From Cognatishimia coralii (GTDB taxonomy: Bacteria; Pseudomonadota; Alphaproteobacteria; Rhodobacterales; Rhodobacteraceae), in assembly GCF_037478305.1 (NCBI RefSeq), contig NZ_JBBGAZ010000002.1, forward strand, positions 186,001 to 250,000: a stretch of DNA of 64,000 nucleotides, read 5' to 3'. Below the pieces are notes generated by a model. That model made no database searches, had not been told where the DNA came from, and saw only the letters and a list, made by a program, of their open reading frames with translations. Shown piece by piece: positions 35,408-43,767 of this stretch (positions within the stretch are counted from its first letter, which is position 1; each line of letters begins with the position of its first letter). Position numbers and translations under genes: made by a program.

Positions 35408-36009
35408 GCGAAGAAAAACTGGTTAGCTTTACCCAGATGAAGGATGGCACCAAGGAAGACTACCTATTGCTGGCCGAGCTGGAGAAACCCTATCTGGGCA
35501 TGACCGCCGATCGGGTGCTGGAAGAGATGGAGCGGCACGGGCAGGCCTCGCTGGAAGGCTATCGAATAAACCGGCTGCAACATGGGTTGCAATCCGCCAC
35601 CCGCGCCGAGGCCGATGGGGCGGATATCGACTGGATCGTTGGGGCTTTGCTGCATGACATCGGTGATGGGCTTGCACCACAGAACCATGATCGTTTTTCC
35701 GCCGAGGTCATCCGTCCATTCGTGCGCTGGGATGTGTCTTGGGTGGTCGAACACCATGGGATTTTCCAGATGCTCTACTACGGCAAACACTATGGCTGGG
35801 ACGAAAACGCGCGGGATCAGTTTAAGGATCACCCGTGCTTTGACAGCTGTGCCGCCTTTTGCGAGCGCTGGGATCAGTCGTCTTTTGATCCCGAGTACCC
35901 AATGAAGCCGCTCTCGCATTTCGAACCCATGGTGCGCGAAGTCTTTGGGCGCAAGGCTTACGATCCAGCGGTGCTGCGCGAGGGGTTTGTGTCAGCGCTC
36001 GTAGCCTAG
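35404..36009 (+). CDS. HD-domain protein, candidate PhnZ/MIOX-type di-iron oxygenase
   Basis: 201 residues. Candidate metal ligands: H60 (RLQHGLQSA), H84-D85 (LLHDIGDG), H95 (QNHDRFS), H117/H118 (VEHHG) and D157 (ERWDQSS). The LQHGLQSATRAE...ADGAD...GALLHDIGD sequence is the form seen in the PhnZ/TmpB oxygenase branch rather than ordinary HD phosphohydrolases, and the 24-residue H60-H84 spacing matches PhnZ. The PhnZ gate pair Tyr/Glu, 10 and 7 residues before the first ligand as I recall it, is Leu50/Tyr53 here, so the substrate may differ. It overlaps the PhyH gene by 4 bases. A simple hydrolase cannot be excluded. Confidence 0.72.
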   Translation: MSEEKLVSFTQMKDGTKEDYLLLAELEKPYLGMTADRVLEEMERHGQASLEGYRINRLQHGLQSATRAEADGADIDWIVGALLHDIGDGLAPQNHDRFSAEVIRPFVRWDVSWVVEHHGIFQMLYYGKHYGWDENARDQFKDHPCFDSCAAFCERWDQSSFDPEYPMKPLSHFEPMVREVFGRKAYDPAVLREGFVSALVA

Positions 36010-36089
36010 GGTTTCGGCTTTCCCACCTGAGATGCTTGGCCTATGGTCCTGCCTTTCTGGCCGTCAGGTCGGCCAAGCAGGAGACAATC

Positions 36090-37070
36090 ATGAGCAGATG
36101 GGGCATCGCAGGTACCGGGTTTATTTCACACGCCATGCTGGGCGCGATTGCGCGGCGCGAAGGATCTGAGGCGGTCGCGATTTCAGGGCGCTCGGCTGAG
36201 ACGCGCGCCGAATTGCAGGCCCAATATGGGATTGGGACAGGTGTAGAGACTGTCGCCGAGCTAGCCGCCCTGCCGGGCGTAGATGCCATCTATATCGGCC
36301 TGCCAAATCATTTGCACCGAGAGGCCTCAGAAGTGGCTTTGACTGCTGGGAAAGCGGTTCTCTGCGAGAAATCTCTGACAACGACCTATGACGACGCTGA
36401 GACCTTGGCTGAAACGGTCGTTTCTTCGGGCCAATTCTTTGTCGAAGGGCTGATGTACTTGGCACATCCGATCTATCAAACCCTCGTCGACGTCTTGCGG
36501 TCCAAAGATGTCGGAGAGCTGCGTCACATCACAGGTTTCTATGCCGCCGACATTTGGCAAGTGGTCAATCCTGCCGGCAAAGGCACGCTCTATAACCTTG
36601 GCTGTTATCCCGTATCTCTGATGCATTTGGTTGTGCAGACCATGTGCGGAGACGCGGTGTTTTCTGCCCGAGACCTCACCGCTCAGGGCAACTTCAACGA
36701 AGACGCCAACGTCTGCGACGCGGCTGTGACTGTGCGTTTTGCAAACAGCGTTCTCGCGTCTCTACACTCTACAGACAGCTATGGCATGGCGCATGAGTTC
36801 GTGATTGCCACCACCAAAGGCACGATCCGCTTTGACCACAACCCATGGCTGCCGGATGCGGAAGCCAATGGGTTTACGTGGCGTGGCTATGATGGGTCAG
36901 AAATGCAGTACTCGGTCGATGTTCAGGGAGACGCTTTCGATCACCAACTCGAAATGGTCGAAGCAAGCCTTGCTGCGGGTTTAACCAAAGCGCCACGGCC
37001 ATCCCCACGTTTAAAGGACTCACTGGAAATCATGCGCTTCCTCAACGATTGGGAAGCTGCCTGCGCATAA
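36090..37070 (+). CDS. Gfo/Idh/MocA-family oxidoreductase
   Basis: 326 residues from the ATG at 36090 behind AGGAG. N-terminal Rossmann motif (GIAGTGFISHAMLGAI), then AIYIGLPNHLH and the catalytic ALTAGKAVLCEKSL with the E-K-x(2) lysine. FYAADIWQVVNPAGKGTLYNLG is typical of the C-terminal half. It oxidises or reduces a sugar-like or amino-alcohol substrate with NAD(P). It follows the PhyH/HD pair by 80 bases on the same strand, possibly the same transcript. Confidence 0.85.
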   Translation: MSRWGIAGTGFISHAMLGAIARREGSEAVAISGRSAETRAELQAQYGIGTGVETVAELAALPGVDAIYIGLPNHLHREASEVALTAGKAVLCEKSLTTTYDDAETLAETVVSSGQFFVEGLMYLAHPIYQTLVDVLRSKDVGELRHITGFYAADIWQVVNPAGKGTLYNLGCYPVSLMHLVVQTMCGDAVFSARDLTAQGNFNEDANVCDAAVTVRFANSVLASLHSTDSYGMAHEFVIATTKGTIRFDHNPWLPDAEANGFTWRGYDGSEMQYSVDVQGDAFDHQLEMVEASLAAGLTKAPRPSPRLKDSLEIMRFLNDWEAACA

Positions 37071-37072
37071 AG

Positions 37073-37097
37073 AAAGGGCCCCGAAGTGAGGCCCTTT
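37073..37097. terminator. Bidirectional terminator between the oxidoreductase and ahcY
   Basis: AAAGGGCC (37073-37080) pairs with GGCCCTTT (37090-37097). It serves the two convergent genes ending at 37070 and 37114. Confidence 0.8.
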
Positions 37098-37113
37098 GTC
37101 TATTTGATGTCGC

Positions 37114-38502
37114 TTAGTAGCGATAATGCTCTGGCTTGAACGGACCTTCTGGCGTCACGCCGATGTAGGACGCTTGCTCTTCGGTCAGCTTGGTCAGCTT
37201 TGCACCAACACGATCCAAGTGCAGCGCAGCCACTTTCTCGTCCAGATGCTTTGGCAGGATGTAGACCTCGTTCTTGTACTGATCTCCACGCAGGAACAGC
37301 TCTATCTGCGCCAGAACCTGGTTGGTGAAGGAGGCTGACATCACAAAGGATGGGTGGCCAGTTGCGTTACCAAGGTTCAGCAGACGACCTTCAGACAAGA
37401 GGATGATCCGGTTGCCGGAAGGCATCTCGATCATGTCCACTTGTTCTTTAATGTTGGTCCATTTGTGGTTCTTCAGAGCCGCAACCTGGATCTCATTGTC
37501 AAAGTGGCCGATGTTGCCAACAATCGCCATATCCTTCATCGCGCGCATATGCTCGATGCGAATGATGTCTTTGTTGCCGGTGGTGGTGATGAAAACGTCT
37601 GCGGTGGCGACTTCGTCTTCCAGCAAGGTGACTTCGAACCCGTCCATCGCGGCTTGCAGCGCGCAGATCGGATCGGCTTCGGTCACTTTCACACGCGCGC
37701 CTGCACCTGCGAGAGATGCCGCAGAGCCTTTGCCCACATCGCCATAGCCGCAAACTACAGCCACTTTACCCGCCATCATCGTGTCGGTCGCGCGGCGGAT
37801 ACCGTCAACGAGGCTCTCTTTACAGCCGTATTTGTTGTCGAACTTGGACTTGGTGACCGAGTCATTCACGTTGATCGCAGGGAAGGGCAGCTGGCCGTTT
37901 TTCTGCAGCTCATAGAGACGATGTACGCCGGTGGTGGTTTCCTCGGACACGCCCATGATCGCATCGCGGGTCTTGGTGAACCAGCCCGGAGAGGCCGCCA
38001 TACGTTTCGCGATCTGCGCTTTGATGACTTCTTCTTCCTCAGATTGCGGCACTGGAATGATGTCCTCACCCGCCTCGGCACGTGCACCCAGCAGAACATA
38101 GAGGGTCGCGTCGCCGCCATCGTCGAGGATCATGTTCGGGCCGTCCTCAAACAGGAAGGACTTGTCCAGATAGTCCCAGTGCTCTTCCAGAGACTGACCT
38201 TTGATCGCAAATACAGGAATGCCAGCATCTGCAATCGCCGCCGCCGCGTGGTCTTGGGTCGAGAAGATGTTGCAGGACGCCCAGCGCACATCCGCGCCCA
38301 GTGCGACCAGCGTCTCGATCAGGCAAGCTGTCTGGATCGTCATGTGCAGAGACCCAACGATGCGCGCGCCTTTCAGCGGTTTTTCTTCGCCATATTCCTT
38401 GCGCAGCGCCATCAGGCCCGGCATCTCGGTTTCAGCAATATCGAGTTCCTTGCGGCCAAAACCAGCCAACGCGATGTCTTTAACTATATAGTCTGTCGGC
38501 AT
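37114..38502 (-). CDS. ahcY: Adenosylhomocysteinase
   Basis: 462 residues from the ATG at 38502, which follows AGGAG; the longer frame to 38547 lacks a site. Hydrolyses S-adenosylhomocysteine to adenosine and homocysteine using bound NAD+. GSLHMTIQTACLIETLVALGA, the NVNDSVTKSKFDNKYGC segment with catalytic Asp/Lys, and the VVCGYGDVGKGSAASL Rossmann loop are diagnostic. It terminates in the universal KPEHYRY. I looked for an upstream SAH/SAM riboswitch and found no match. Confidence 0.97.
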   Translation of the reverse strand: MPTDYIVKDIALAGFGRKELDIAETEMPGLMALRKEYGEEKPLKGARIVGSLHMTIQTACLIETLVALGADVRWASCNIFSTQDHAAAAIADAGIPVFAIKGQSLEEHWDYLDKSFLFEDGPNMILDDGGDATLYVLLGARAEAGEDIIPVPQSEEEEVIKAQIAKRMAASPGWFTKTRDAIMGVSEETTTGVHRLYELQKNGQLPFPAINVNDSVTKSKFDNKYGCKESLVDGIRRATDTMMAGKVAVVCGYGDVGKGSAASLAGAGARVKVTEADPICALQAAMDGFEVTLLEDEVATADVFITTTGNKDIIRIEHMRAMKDMAIVGNIGHFDNEIQVAALKNHKWTNIKEQVDMIEMPSGNRIILLSEGRLLNLGNATGHPSFVMSASFTNQVLAQIELFLRGDQYKNEVYILPKHLDEKVAALHLDRVGAKLTKLTEEQASYIGVTPEGPFKPEHYRY

Positions 38503-38595
38503 ATGCCCGCTCTCCTGACCAGTACGAATTTCGCGTTCGCATAACACTCAAGAGCGCTTGCGACAATGGTCAAGTAGGTCGTAGTCCCGCCCAGT

Positions 38596-38913
38596 CTAGC
38601 CTTTGAGGCCTTCTGCCAACTCCATGGGCTCTTTGGTAAAGAAATTCGTACCCACGGCGACCACACAGGACACGCCTTCGGGGCTCGTCAAAAGCATGGT
38701 GAAAGTGCCGGTTTTTTCCGACGCCCAGACCTCTACCATGGTCTGCACATTCTTGTTGCCCTGTAGCCCGCCCGCTACGAGGCTTTCTGAATAGCTGTTT
38801 TGCAATTTGGCGACCACGGTCTCCCGAACGCCACAATTTTCACGCGCCAGCGACGGCTGCGCCACAGCCAAAAGACCGAAAAGCAGTCCCGAGATTGTCA
38901 GTCGTTTGAACAT
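38596..38913 (-). CDS. Small secreted hypothetical protein
   Basis: 105 residues from the ATG at 38913 behind AGGAG. A signal peptide (MFKRLTISGLLFGLLAVAQPSLA) leads to a mature protein of about 82 residues with two cysteines (near 27 and 82) that could form a disulfide. No family recognised. It lies upstream of ahcY on the same strand with a 93-base gap, probably a separate unit. Confidence 0.72.
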   Translation of the reverse strand: MFKRLTISGLLFGLLAVAQPSLARENCGVRETVVAKLQNSYSESLVAGGLQGNKNVQTMVEVWASEKTGTFTMLLTSPEGVSCVVAVGTNFFTKEPMELAEGLKG

Positions 38914-39282
38914 AGTAACTCCTGCTCTCTGAATGGTTTCTGGCAGGAGGACACGCGGGAGGAACGCGCGTCCCCCTCGCACTAGATATTGATCCAACTG
39001 TATCGCACATACACCCGCACCCGGCGGAGATCTCGGCGACAGACCTAGTCGAACGTATTGAGTGTCAGCGCTATTTTGTAAAAACTCAAGCGCGAAAGTT
39101 GAGTTTGTAACCAATTTATGACACTATATGTTGTAATTGTCGCGCTCCCCCGCTGTGACAATTGCTATAGATAGACAAATTCCCTGCACGGCACAGGGGT
39201 TGGTTTTTGCGTGTCGGTGCCAAGAATCCATTGCGATCCCCGCCCAGCTAGGGGACACTCGGTCAAAAATACAGGACACCAC
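38914..39282. other. Intergenic promoter region
   Basis: About 370 bases between the divergent secreted-protein gene and the HD hydrolase. AT-rich around 39065-39180 with a small hairpin (CCCTG...CAGGG, about 39182-39198). No supported gene; an in-frame GTG at 39211 has no ribosome site. Confidence 0.5.
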
Positions 39283-39867
39283 ATGGCACGCGCATGGCAA
39301 CGGATGCTATCTGGCCGGAGGCTTGACCTCTTGGACCCGACTCCGGTGGACATCGAAATCGAAGACATCGCCCACGGCCTCGCCTTTGTGGCGCGCTGGA
39401 ATGGGCAGACTCTGGGCGACTACGCCTATTCGGTCGCGGAACACTCACTGCTTGTCGAAGAGCTTTATGCCCGAATGAACCCCAAAGCCCCGACTAAGTG
39501 GCGTTTGGCCGCGCTTTTGCACGACGCCCCTGAATATGTCATCGGGGATATGATTTCTCCGGTAAAAGCCGCGGTCGGACCCGGCTATGGGGCGTTGGAT
39601 GAAAGATTAACGGCGGCGATCCACATTCGCTTCGGACTGCCCGCGGTGATTCCCAAGACCGTGAAGGCGCAAATCAAACGCGCTGATAAAGTCTCGGCCT
39701 TCATGGAAGCGGTTCAAATTGCGGGTTTCACGGAAGCTGAGGCCGCCAAACTCTTCGGACAGCCCAAACCCGAGATCATAGACGGCCTGACAATCGATCT
39801 GCGCCCTCCGGTTCAGGTTCGGCGCGCTTTCACAGAACGTCATGACACGCTGATGAGGTCGCTATGA
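39283..39867 (+). CDS. HD-domain hydrolase (YfbR-like)
   Basis: 194 residues from the ATG at 39283 after AGGACA. The metal motif is H-(x)-HD-(x)-D: SVAEHSLLVEE, ALLHDAPEYVIGD and IKRADKVSAF. Arrangement and length match the YfbR/COG1896 group, several of which are nucleotidases. It overlaps the first acetyltransferase gene by 4 bases, so these three genes form an operon. Confidence 0.8.
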   Translation: MARAWQRMLSGRRLDLLDPTPVDIEIEDIAHGLAFVARWNGQTLGDYAYSVAEHSLLVEELYARMNPKAPTKWRLAALLHDAPEYVIGDMISPVKAAVGPGYGALDERLTAAIHIRFGLPAVIPKTVKAQIKRADKVSAFMEAVQIAGFTEAEAAKLFGQPKPEIIDGLTIDLRPPVQVRRAFTERHDTLMRSL

Positions 39868-40355
39868 GCATCACAATTCGCCCGGCACAAGCACAGGATG
39901 CACACGGAATGGCCGAGGTGCTCAACGAAATCATCGAGATCGGAGGTACCACGGCATACACCGACCCCGTGACGCCGGACTATTTGGTAGGCCGGATGTC
40001 CGAAGCCACCGACGCCTCAGCTTGGCACGTCGCCATCGATGACTCCGGCGATTGCGTTGGCTTTCAATGGATCACCACAGCCGCCTACCTTCCACCCGAG
40101 GCCTGCGAGATCGCAACTTTCGCCAAGGCGGGCCAGACAGGGCTTGGCATCGGCACCAAGCTCTTTGCCGCAACCAAAGCCGCCGCCATCTCGCTTGGCT
40201 ACAGTTGGATCAACGCCAACATACGATCGGACAATGACAGTGGCTTGGCCTATTACACAGCAAAAGGCTTCAAGGACTATGATCGGCAGATCGGCATCGA
40301 ACTGGCAAATGGCCATGTGGTCGACAAAACCCTCAAGCGCTTCGATCTCTCATGA
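39864..40355 (+). CDS. GNAT-family N-acetyltransferase (first of a tandem pair)
   Basis: 163 residues. The acetyl-CoA loop is QTGLGIGTKLFAATK, and WINANIRSDNDSGLAYYTAKGF supplies the conserved C-terminal motif. Its neighbour at 40352 is about half identical along its full length, so the two arose by tandem duplication. Substrate unknown. Confidence 0.88.
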   Translation: MSITIRPAQAQDAHGMAEVLNEIIEIGGTTAYTDPVTPDYLVGRMSEATDASAWHVAIDDSGDCVGFQWITTAAYLPPEACEIATFAKAGQTGLGIGTKLFAATKAAAISLGYSWINANIRSDNDSGLAYYTAKGFKDYDRQIGIELANGHVVDKTLKRFDLS

Positions 40356-40846
40356 CCATTCGAATTCGCCACGGAAGCGCATTGGACGTCCGGTCCGCAA
40401 CCCAGTTGCTGAATGAGATCATCAAAGTCGGGGGCACAACCGCTCTGACCAAGGACGTCACCAAAGACGAGATGGAGGGCTGGCTGTTTGGCGATGCCGG
40501 TCGCACGGCTTGGCACGTGGCGGTGGATGACCAAGACAAGGTGCAGGGCTTTCAATGGATCGGCCCCTGGCCGGATTTGCCCCCTGAGGCCTGTGAAATC
40601 GGAACCTTCGTCAAGATCGGCCAAACCGGGCTTGGTATCGGCTCGCAACTTTTTGAGGCCACAAAGTTGGCCGCGTTGGCTCTGGGGTTTGACTGGATCA
40701 ACGCCAACATCCGGTCAGACAACGAAAGCGGGCTCACCTATTATCAAAGCCGCGGGTTCCGGACCTATCGACACGAGGAAAACGTGACATTGCCAAGCGG
40801 CCAGACCGTAGGCAAAACCCACAAACGCTACGACCTCAAAGACTGA
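40352..40846 (+). CDS. GNAT-family N-acetyltransferase (second of a tandem pair)
   Basis: 164 residues, paralogous to the preceding protein: LPPEACEI, QTGLGIGSQLFEATK and DWINANIRSDNESGLTYYQSRGF match block for block, while the N-terminal 45 residues differ most. Overlaps the previous gene by 4 bases and ends the operon. Confidence 0.88.
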   Translation: MTIRIRHGSALDVRSATQLLNEIIKVGGTTALTKDVTKDEMEGWLFGDAGRTAWHVAVDDQDKVQGFQWIGPWPDLPPEACEIGTFVKIGQTGLGIGSQLFEATKLAALALGFDWINANIRSDNESGLTYYQSRGFRTYRHEENVTLPSGQTVGKTHKRYDLKD

Positions 40847-40851
40847 CGTCT

Positions 40852-40903
40852 CTTCATCTTGCCAAAAATACTCGCGCCGCAGGCAGCGCCCGAAAAGGGC
40901 GCT
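40852..40903. terminator. Conserved-looking intergenic block with terminator hairpin
   Basis: CTTCATCTTGCCAAAAATAC (40852-40871) resembles a short sequence I recall near gene ends in Rhodobacteraceae. It is followed by a 7-bp hairpin AGCGCCC (40885-40891) / GGGCGCT (40897-40903) with loop GAAAA and TTT, separating two convergent operons. Confidence 0.6.
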
Positions 40904-41458
40904 TTAGCGCGGGCTGCGTTTCGCCAGAATGCGCTGCAAGGTCCGGCGGTGCATATTCAGACGGCGCGCCGTTTCGGACACATTGCGATCGCAGAGCTCA
41001 TAGATCCGCTGGATATGCTCCCAACGCACGCGATCGGCGCTCATTGGATTTTCCGGCGGAGGAGGCAGCTCGCCACGTTCAGACAACAGAGCGTTCACGA
41101 TGTCCTGAGCATCCGCCGGTTTCGCCAGATAATCCGTGGCGCCTGCCTTTACAGCCGCAACTGCCGTGGCAATCGCACCATAGCCCGTTAGGATCACAAC
41201 CCGACAGTCTTCGCGCTTGTCCTGCAAGACTTCGACGACATCCAAACCGTTGCCATCATCCAGACGCAGATCCACAACCGCATAGGCCGGAGGCCGTGCG
41301 GTGGCAATTGCGCGTCCGGCAGCCACGGACTCGGCCGTTTCAACGGCAAACCCGCGCTTTTCCATCGCCTTTGCGAGACGTTTCAGAAAAACCTCGTCGT
41401 CGTCGACCAACAACAGACTATTGTCAGATCCGATCTCGAGAAGTGCCTGGTCAACCAT
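40904..41458 (-). CDS. regA: RegA/PrrA/ActR redox response regulator
   Basis: 184 residues. Receiver with phospho-acceptor D63 (VVDLRLDDG), T at LTGYG and K at LAKPA; a PPPPE linker; and a Fis-type helix-turn-helix at the C-terminus (NVSETARRLNMHRRTLQRIL). Global regulator of respiratory, carbon- and nitrogen-fixation genes, phosphorylated by RegB. D63 matches the R. capsulatus numbering. Confidence 0.95.
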   Translation of the reverse strand: MVDQALLEIGSDNSLLLVDDDEVFLKRLAKAMEKRGFAVETAESVAAGRAIATARPPAYAVVDLRLDDGNGLDVVEVLQDKREDCRVVILTGYGAIATAVAAVKAGATDYLAKPADAQDIVNALLSERGELPPPPENPMSADRVRWEHIQRIYELCDRNVSETARRLNMHRRTLQRILAKRSPR

Positions 41459-41529
41459 CTCTGGGCCTCCAATTCCATAATTGGTATTTTAACTACCTAT
41501 TATTCGACTTTGCGTCAAACACATTCATC

Positions 41530-42147
41530 TTATGCGTTGTTCACAAAGCAGGCAATCTGATCTGCCATTTGCTCCGCAGACGCGTCGCGACGGAAAAACT
41601 CAACGAATCCATGCTCGGGCAACATCAAGTAGGTGAAAGTCGAATGATCCACGAGATAGAACTCGTCCTCGCTTTCGTTGATCTTGTAATAGGACTTATA
41701 GGCGCGCGTCGCGGCTTTAAGCTGATCGACGGTGCCTGTCAGGCCTAGCATTTTCGGATGCAGATAGTCCGTCCATTCCTTCAACACTTCAGGCGTGTCG
41801 CGATCCGGATCCACCGAAACAAAAACCGGCGTGGTCGAGATCCCCTGCCCCTCGAGGATTTCGACAGCTTCGGCATTGCGGGCCGCATCGAACGGACAAG
41901 CATCCGGACAGAACGTATAGCCAAAATAAACCAACGTCGGCTCAGTGATCACGTCCTTGTCGGTCACGGTCTTATTGTCCTCATCCACCAAAGTGAACGG
42001 ACCGCCAATCGCGCCGCCACCACCCGCGACTTGCGAGGCGCGGCACTGGGCAAAGACGTCTCCTCCAGGGTTTTGCGACACATACCAAACCCCACCCAAT
42101 AAAGAGAGGATCGCAACCGTAGACACAGCGGCAATTGCACGAACCAT
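41530..42147 (-). CDS. senC: SCO1/SenC/PrrC copper chaperone
   Basis: 205 residues with one N-terminal membrane helix (about 5-22). The copper-binding CPDAC (C80, C84) and the later histidine in VDHSTFTYLM are intact. Delivers copper to cytochrome oxidase CuA or CuB and tunes RegB signalling in Rhodobacter. Same direction as regA, divergent from regB. Confidence 0.93.
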   Translation of the reverse strand: MVRAIAAVSTVAILSLLGGVWYVSQNPGGDVFAQCRASQVAGGGGAIGGPFTLVDEDNKTVTDKDVITEPTLVYFGYTFCPDACPFDAARNAEAVEILEGQGISTTPVFVSVDPDRDTPEVLKEWTDYLHPKMLGLTGTVDQLKAATRAYKSYYKINESEDEFYLVDHSTFTYLMLPEHGFVEFFRRDASAEQMADQIACFVNNA

Positions 42148-42304
42148 AGGGACATCCTTTCAAAGTCACGGCGATAGGTAGGCCGCTTCTCACAATGGGG
42201 CAAGAGAGCAGAGCTTCACATTCGCATCACCGCGCCAATCCACCGCATGGTTTGCCTATCAGGATCAGACAGCCTATCCCTGTTGCGCAAGAAGGAGACG
42301 CCGC

Positions 42305-43675
42305 ATGCCCGAAACCCCCGTCCAGCTTATCTCTGGCAATCGCCGTGGCAATTGGATTTCTTTGCGGACGATCACCATGGTGCGGTGGATCGCTATCATC
42401 GGTCAGGTTACCGCCCTGATCGTGGCCCAGCAGTTCTTTCACCTAGATCTGGAATACGAACTTTGCTTTCTGGCCATTGCCGTGTCGGCTTTGGTGAACA
42501 TCCTTGGCTATTTCACCTTTCCCGAAAACAAGCTTTTGACGGAAAGCGAAAACGCTGCGCTCTTGCTGTTTGACCTACTGCAACTGTGTTTTCTTTTGTT
42601 TCTGACCGGAGGCTTGAACAACCCCTTCTCGATCCTTGTTGTCGGTCCAGTGACGATCTCTGCAGCGACGCTTTCTGTGCGGATGACCGCGATTTTGGCC
42701 TCTGTTACCATTGCTTTGGTGGCCATGATGACCCAGTTCTATTTCCCACTGCGCACGGCATCTGGCGTCATTCTGGAAACACAGCAGATCTTTCTGATTG
42801 GCAGCTTTGCCGGGATCGTCATCGCCGTGCTGTTCTCGTCGATCTATTCCCAGCGCGTGGTATCCGAAATGTCGTCTATGGCCGAAGCCCTCGCCGCCAC
42901 GCAGATGGCCCTAGCGCGAGAACAAAAACTAACCGATCTTGGCGGCGTTGTGGCCGCAGCAGCGCATGAGCTGGGCACGCCTTTGGCGACGATCAAACTG
43001 ACCAGCGGCGAATTGATGGAAGAGCTCTCCGACAATCCAGAACTGCAGGAAGACGCGGCATTGATCCGCGAGCAAGCGGATCGCTGTCGGGATATCCTGC
43101 GATCCATGGGAAGAGCCGGCAAAAGCGATCTGCACATGCGCAGCCTGCCCCTCTTGACCGTCATCGAAGAGGCCGCCGAACCCCATAGTGACCGCGGCAA
43201 AGATGTCACCATTGATGAAACCATTTCGGATGACATCCTCGGCGAGGAACCCATGGTTCAACGCCGCGCCGAAATCGTGCACGGGCTGCGCAACCTGATC
43301 CAAAACGCCGTGGATTTCTCGAAGTCCTCGGTGCGGGTTGAGGCCACTTGGACCAATGAGTTTGTTTCGGTCAGTGTGATCGACGACGGGCCAGGCTTTC
43401 CCAATCATGTGATTGGCCGGATCGGTAGCCCGATGTTGCGACGCGGACGAAGCGAAAAGGACAAGAAGCGCAGGCCTGGCTATGACGGCATGGGATTGGG
43501 TCTGTTTATAGCCAAGACTTTGCTGGAACGCACGGGCGCAACGCTGCACTTCTCGAACCTCACGTATGAGACCGCCTCACATAGCGGCGCCATTGTCGAG
43601 GTGTCTTGGCCCCGTAAGGCAATTGAAGCGCAGGCCGATAGCCCACTGTCCGCAGAGAACCCGCAGATCCAGTAG
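42305..43675 (+). CDS. regB: Redox sensor histidine kinase RegB/PrrB
   Basis: 456 residues. Six membrane helices (about 28-180) include the quinone-binding GGLNNPF at 102-108. H-box HELGTPLATIKL has H221, and redox Cys261 sits in ADRCRDIL, 40 residues later, as in R. capsulatus (H225/C265). N, G1 (DDGPGFP) and G2 (GMGLGLFIAK) boxes follow. It phosphorylates RegA under reducing conditions. Confidence 0.96.
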   Translation: MPETPVQLISGNRRGNWISLRTITMVRWIAIIGQVTALIVAQQFFHLDLEYELCFLAIAVSALVNILGYFTFPENKLLTESENAALLLFDLLQLCFLLFLTGGLNNPFSILVVGPVTISAATLSVRMTAILASVTIALVAMMTQFYFPLRTASGVILETQQIFLIGSFAGIVIAVLFSSIYSQRVVSEMSSMAEALAATQMALAREQKLTDLGGVVAAAAHELGTPLATIKLTSGELMEELSDNPELQEDAALIREQADRCRDILRSMGRAGKSDLHMRSLPLLTVIEEAAEPHSDRGKDVTIDETISDDILGEEPMVQRRAEIVHGLRNLIQNAVDFSKSSVRVEATWTNEFVSVSVIDDGPGFPNHVIGRIGSPMLRRGRSEKDKKRRPGYDGMGLGLFIAKTLLERTGATLHFSNLTYETASHSGAIVEVSWPRKAIEAQADSPLSAENPQIQ

Positions 43676-43709
43676 ATCAACTTAGGCCACCCACGCCATC
43701 TTCTTTTCG

Positions 43710-43724
43710 TTAATACTTTGTTAA
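43710..43724 (+). promoter_or_regulatory. CtrA-type binding site upstream of the DivL-like gene
   Basis: Perfect TTAA-TACTTTG-TTAA with trailing CC, 44-58 bases before the ATG at 43768. Identical form to the two sites at the motility signalling cluster. Confidence 0.6.
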
Positions 43725-43767
43725 CCATTTTTGCTGATCCTTAGGCGTTGCGATGCCGTAGGGAAAA

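Noticed and set aside
37354..38544. 396-codon rightward open frame
   Set aside because: Antisense to the strongly conserved ahcY.
38503..38595. SAH or SAM riboswitch before ahcY
   Set aside because: The 93-base leader shows no match to the conserved cores I know of.
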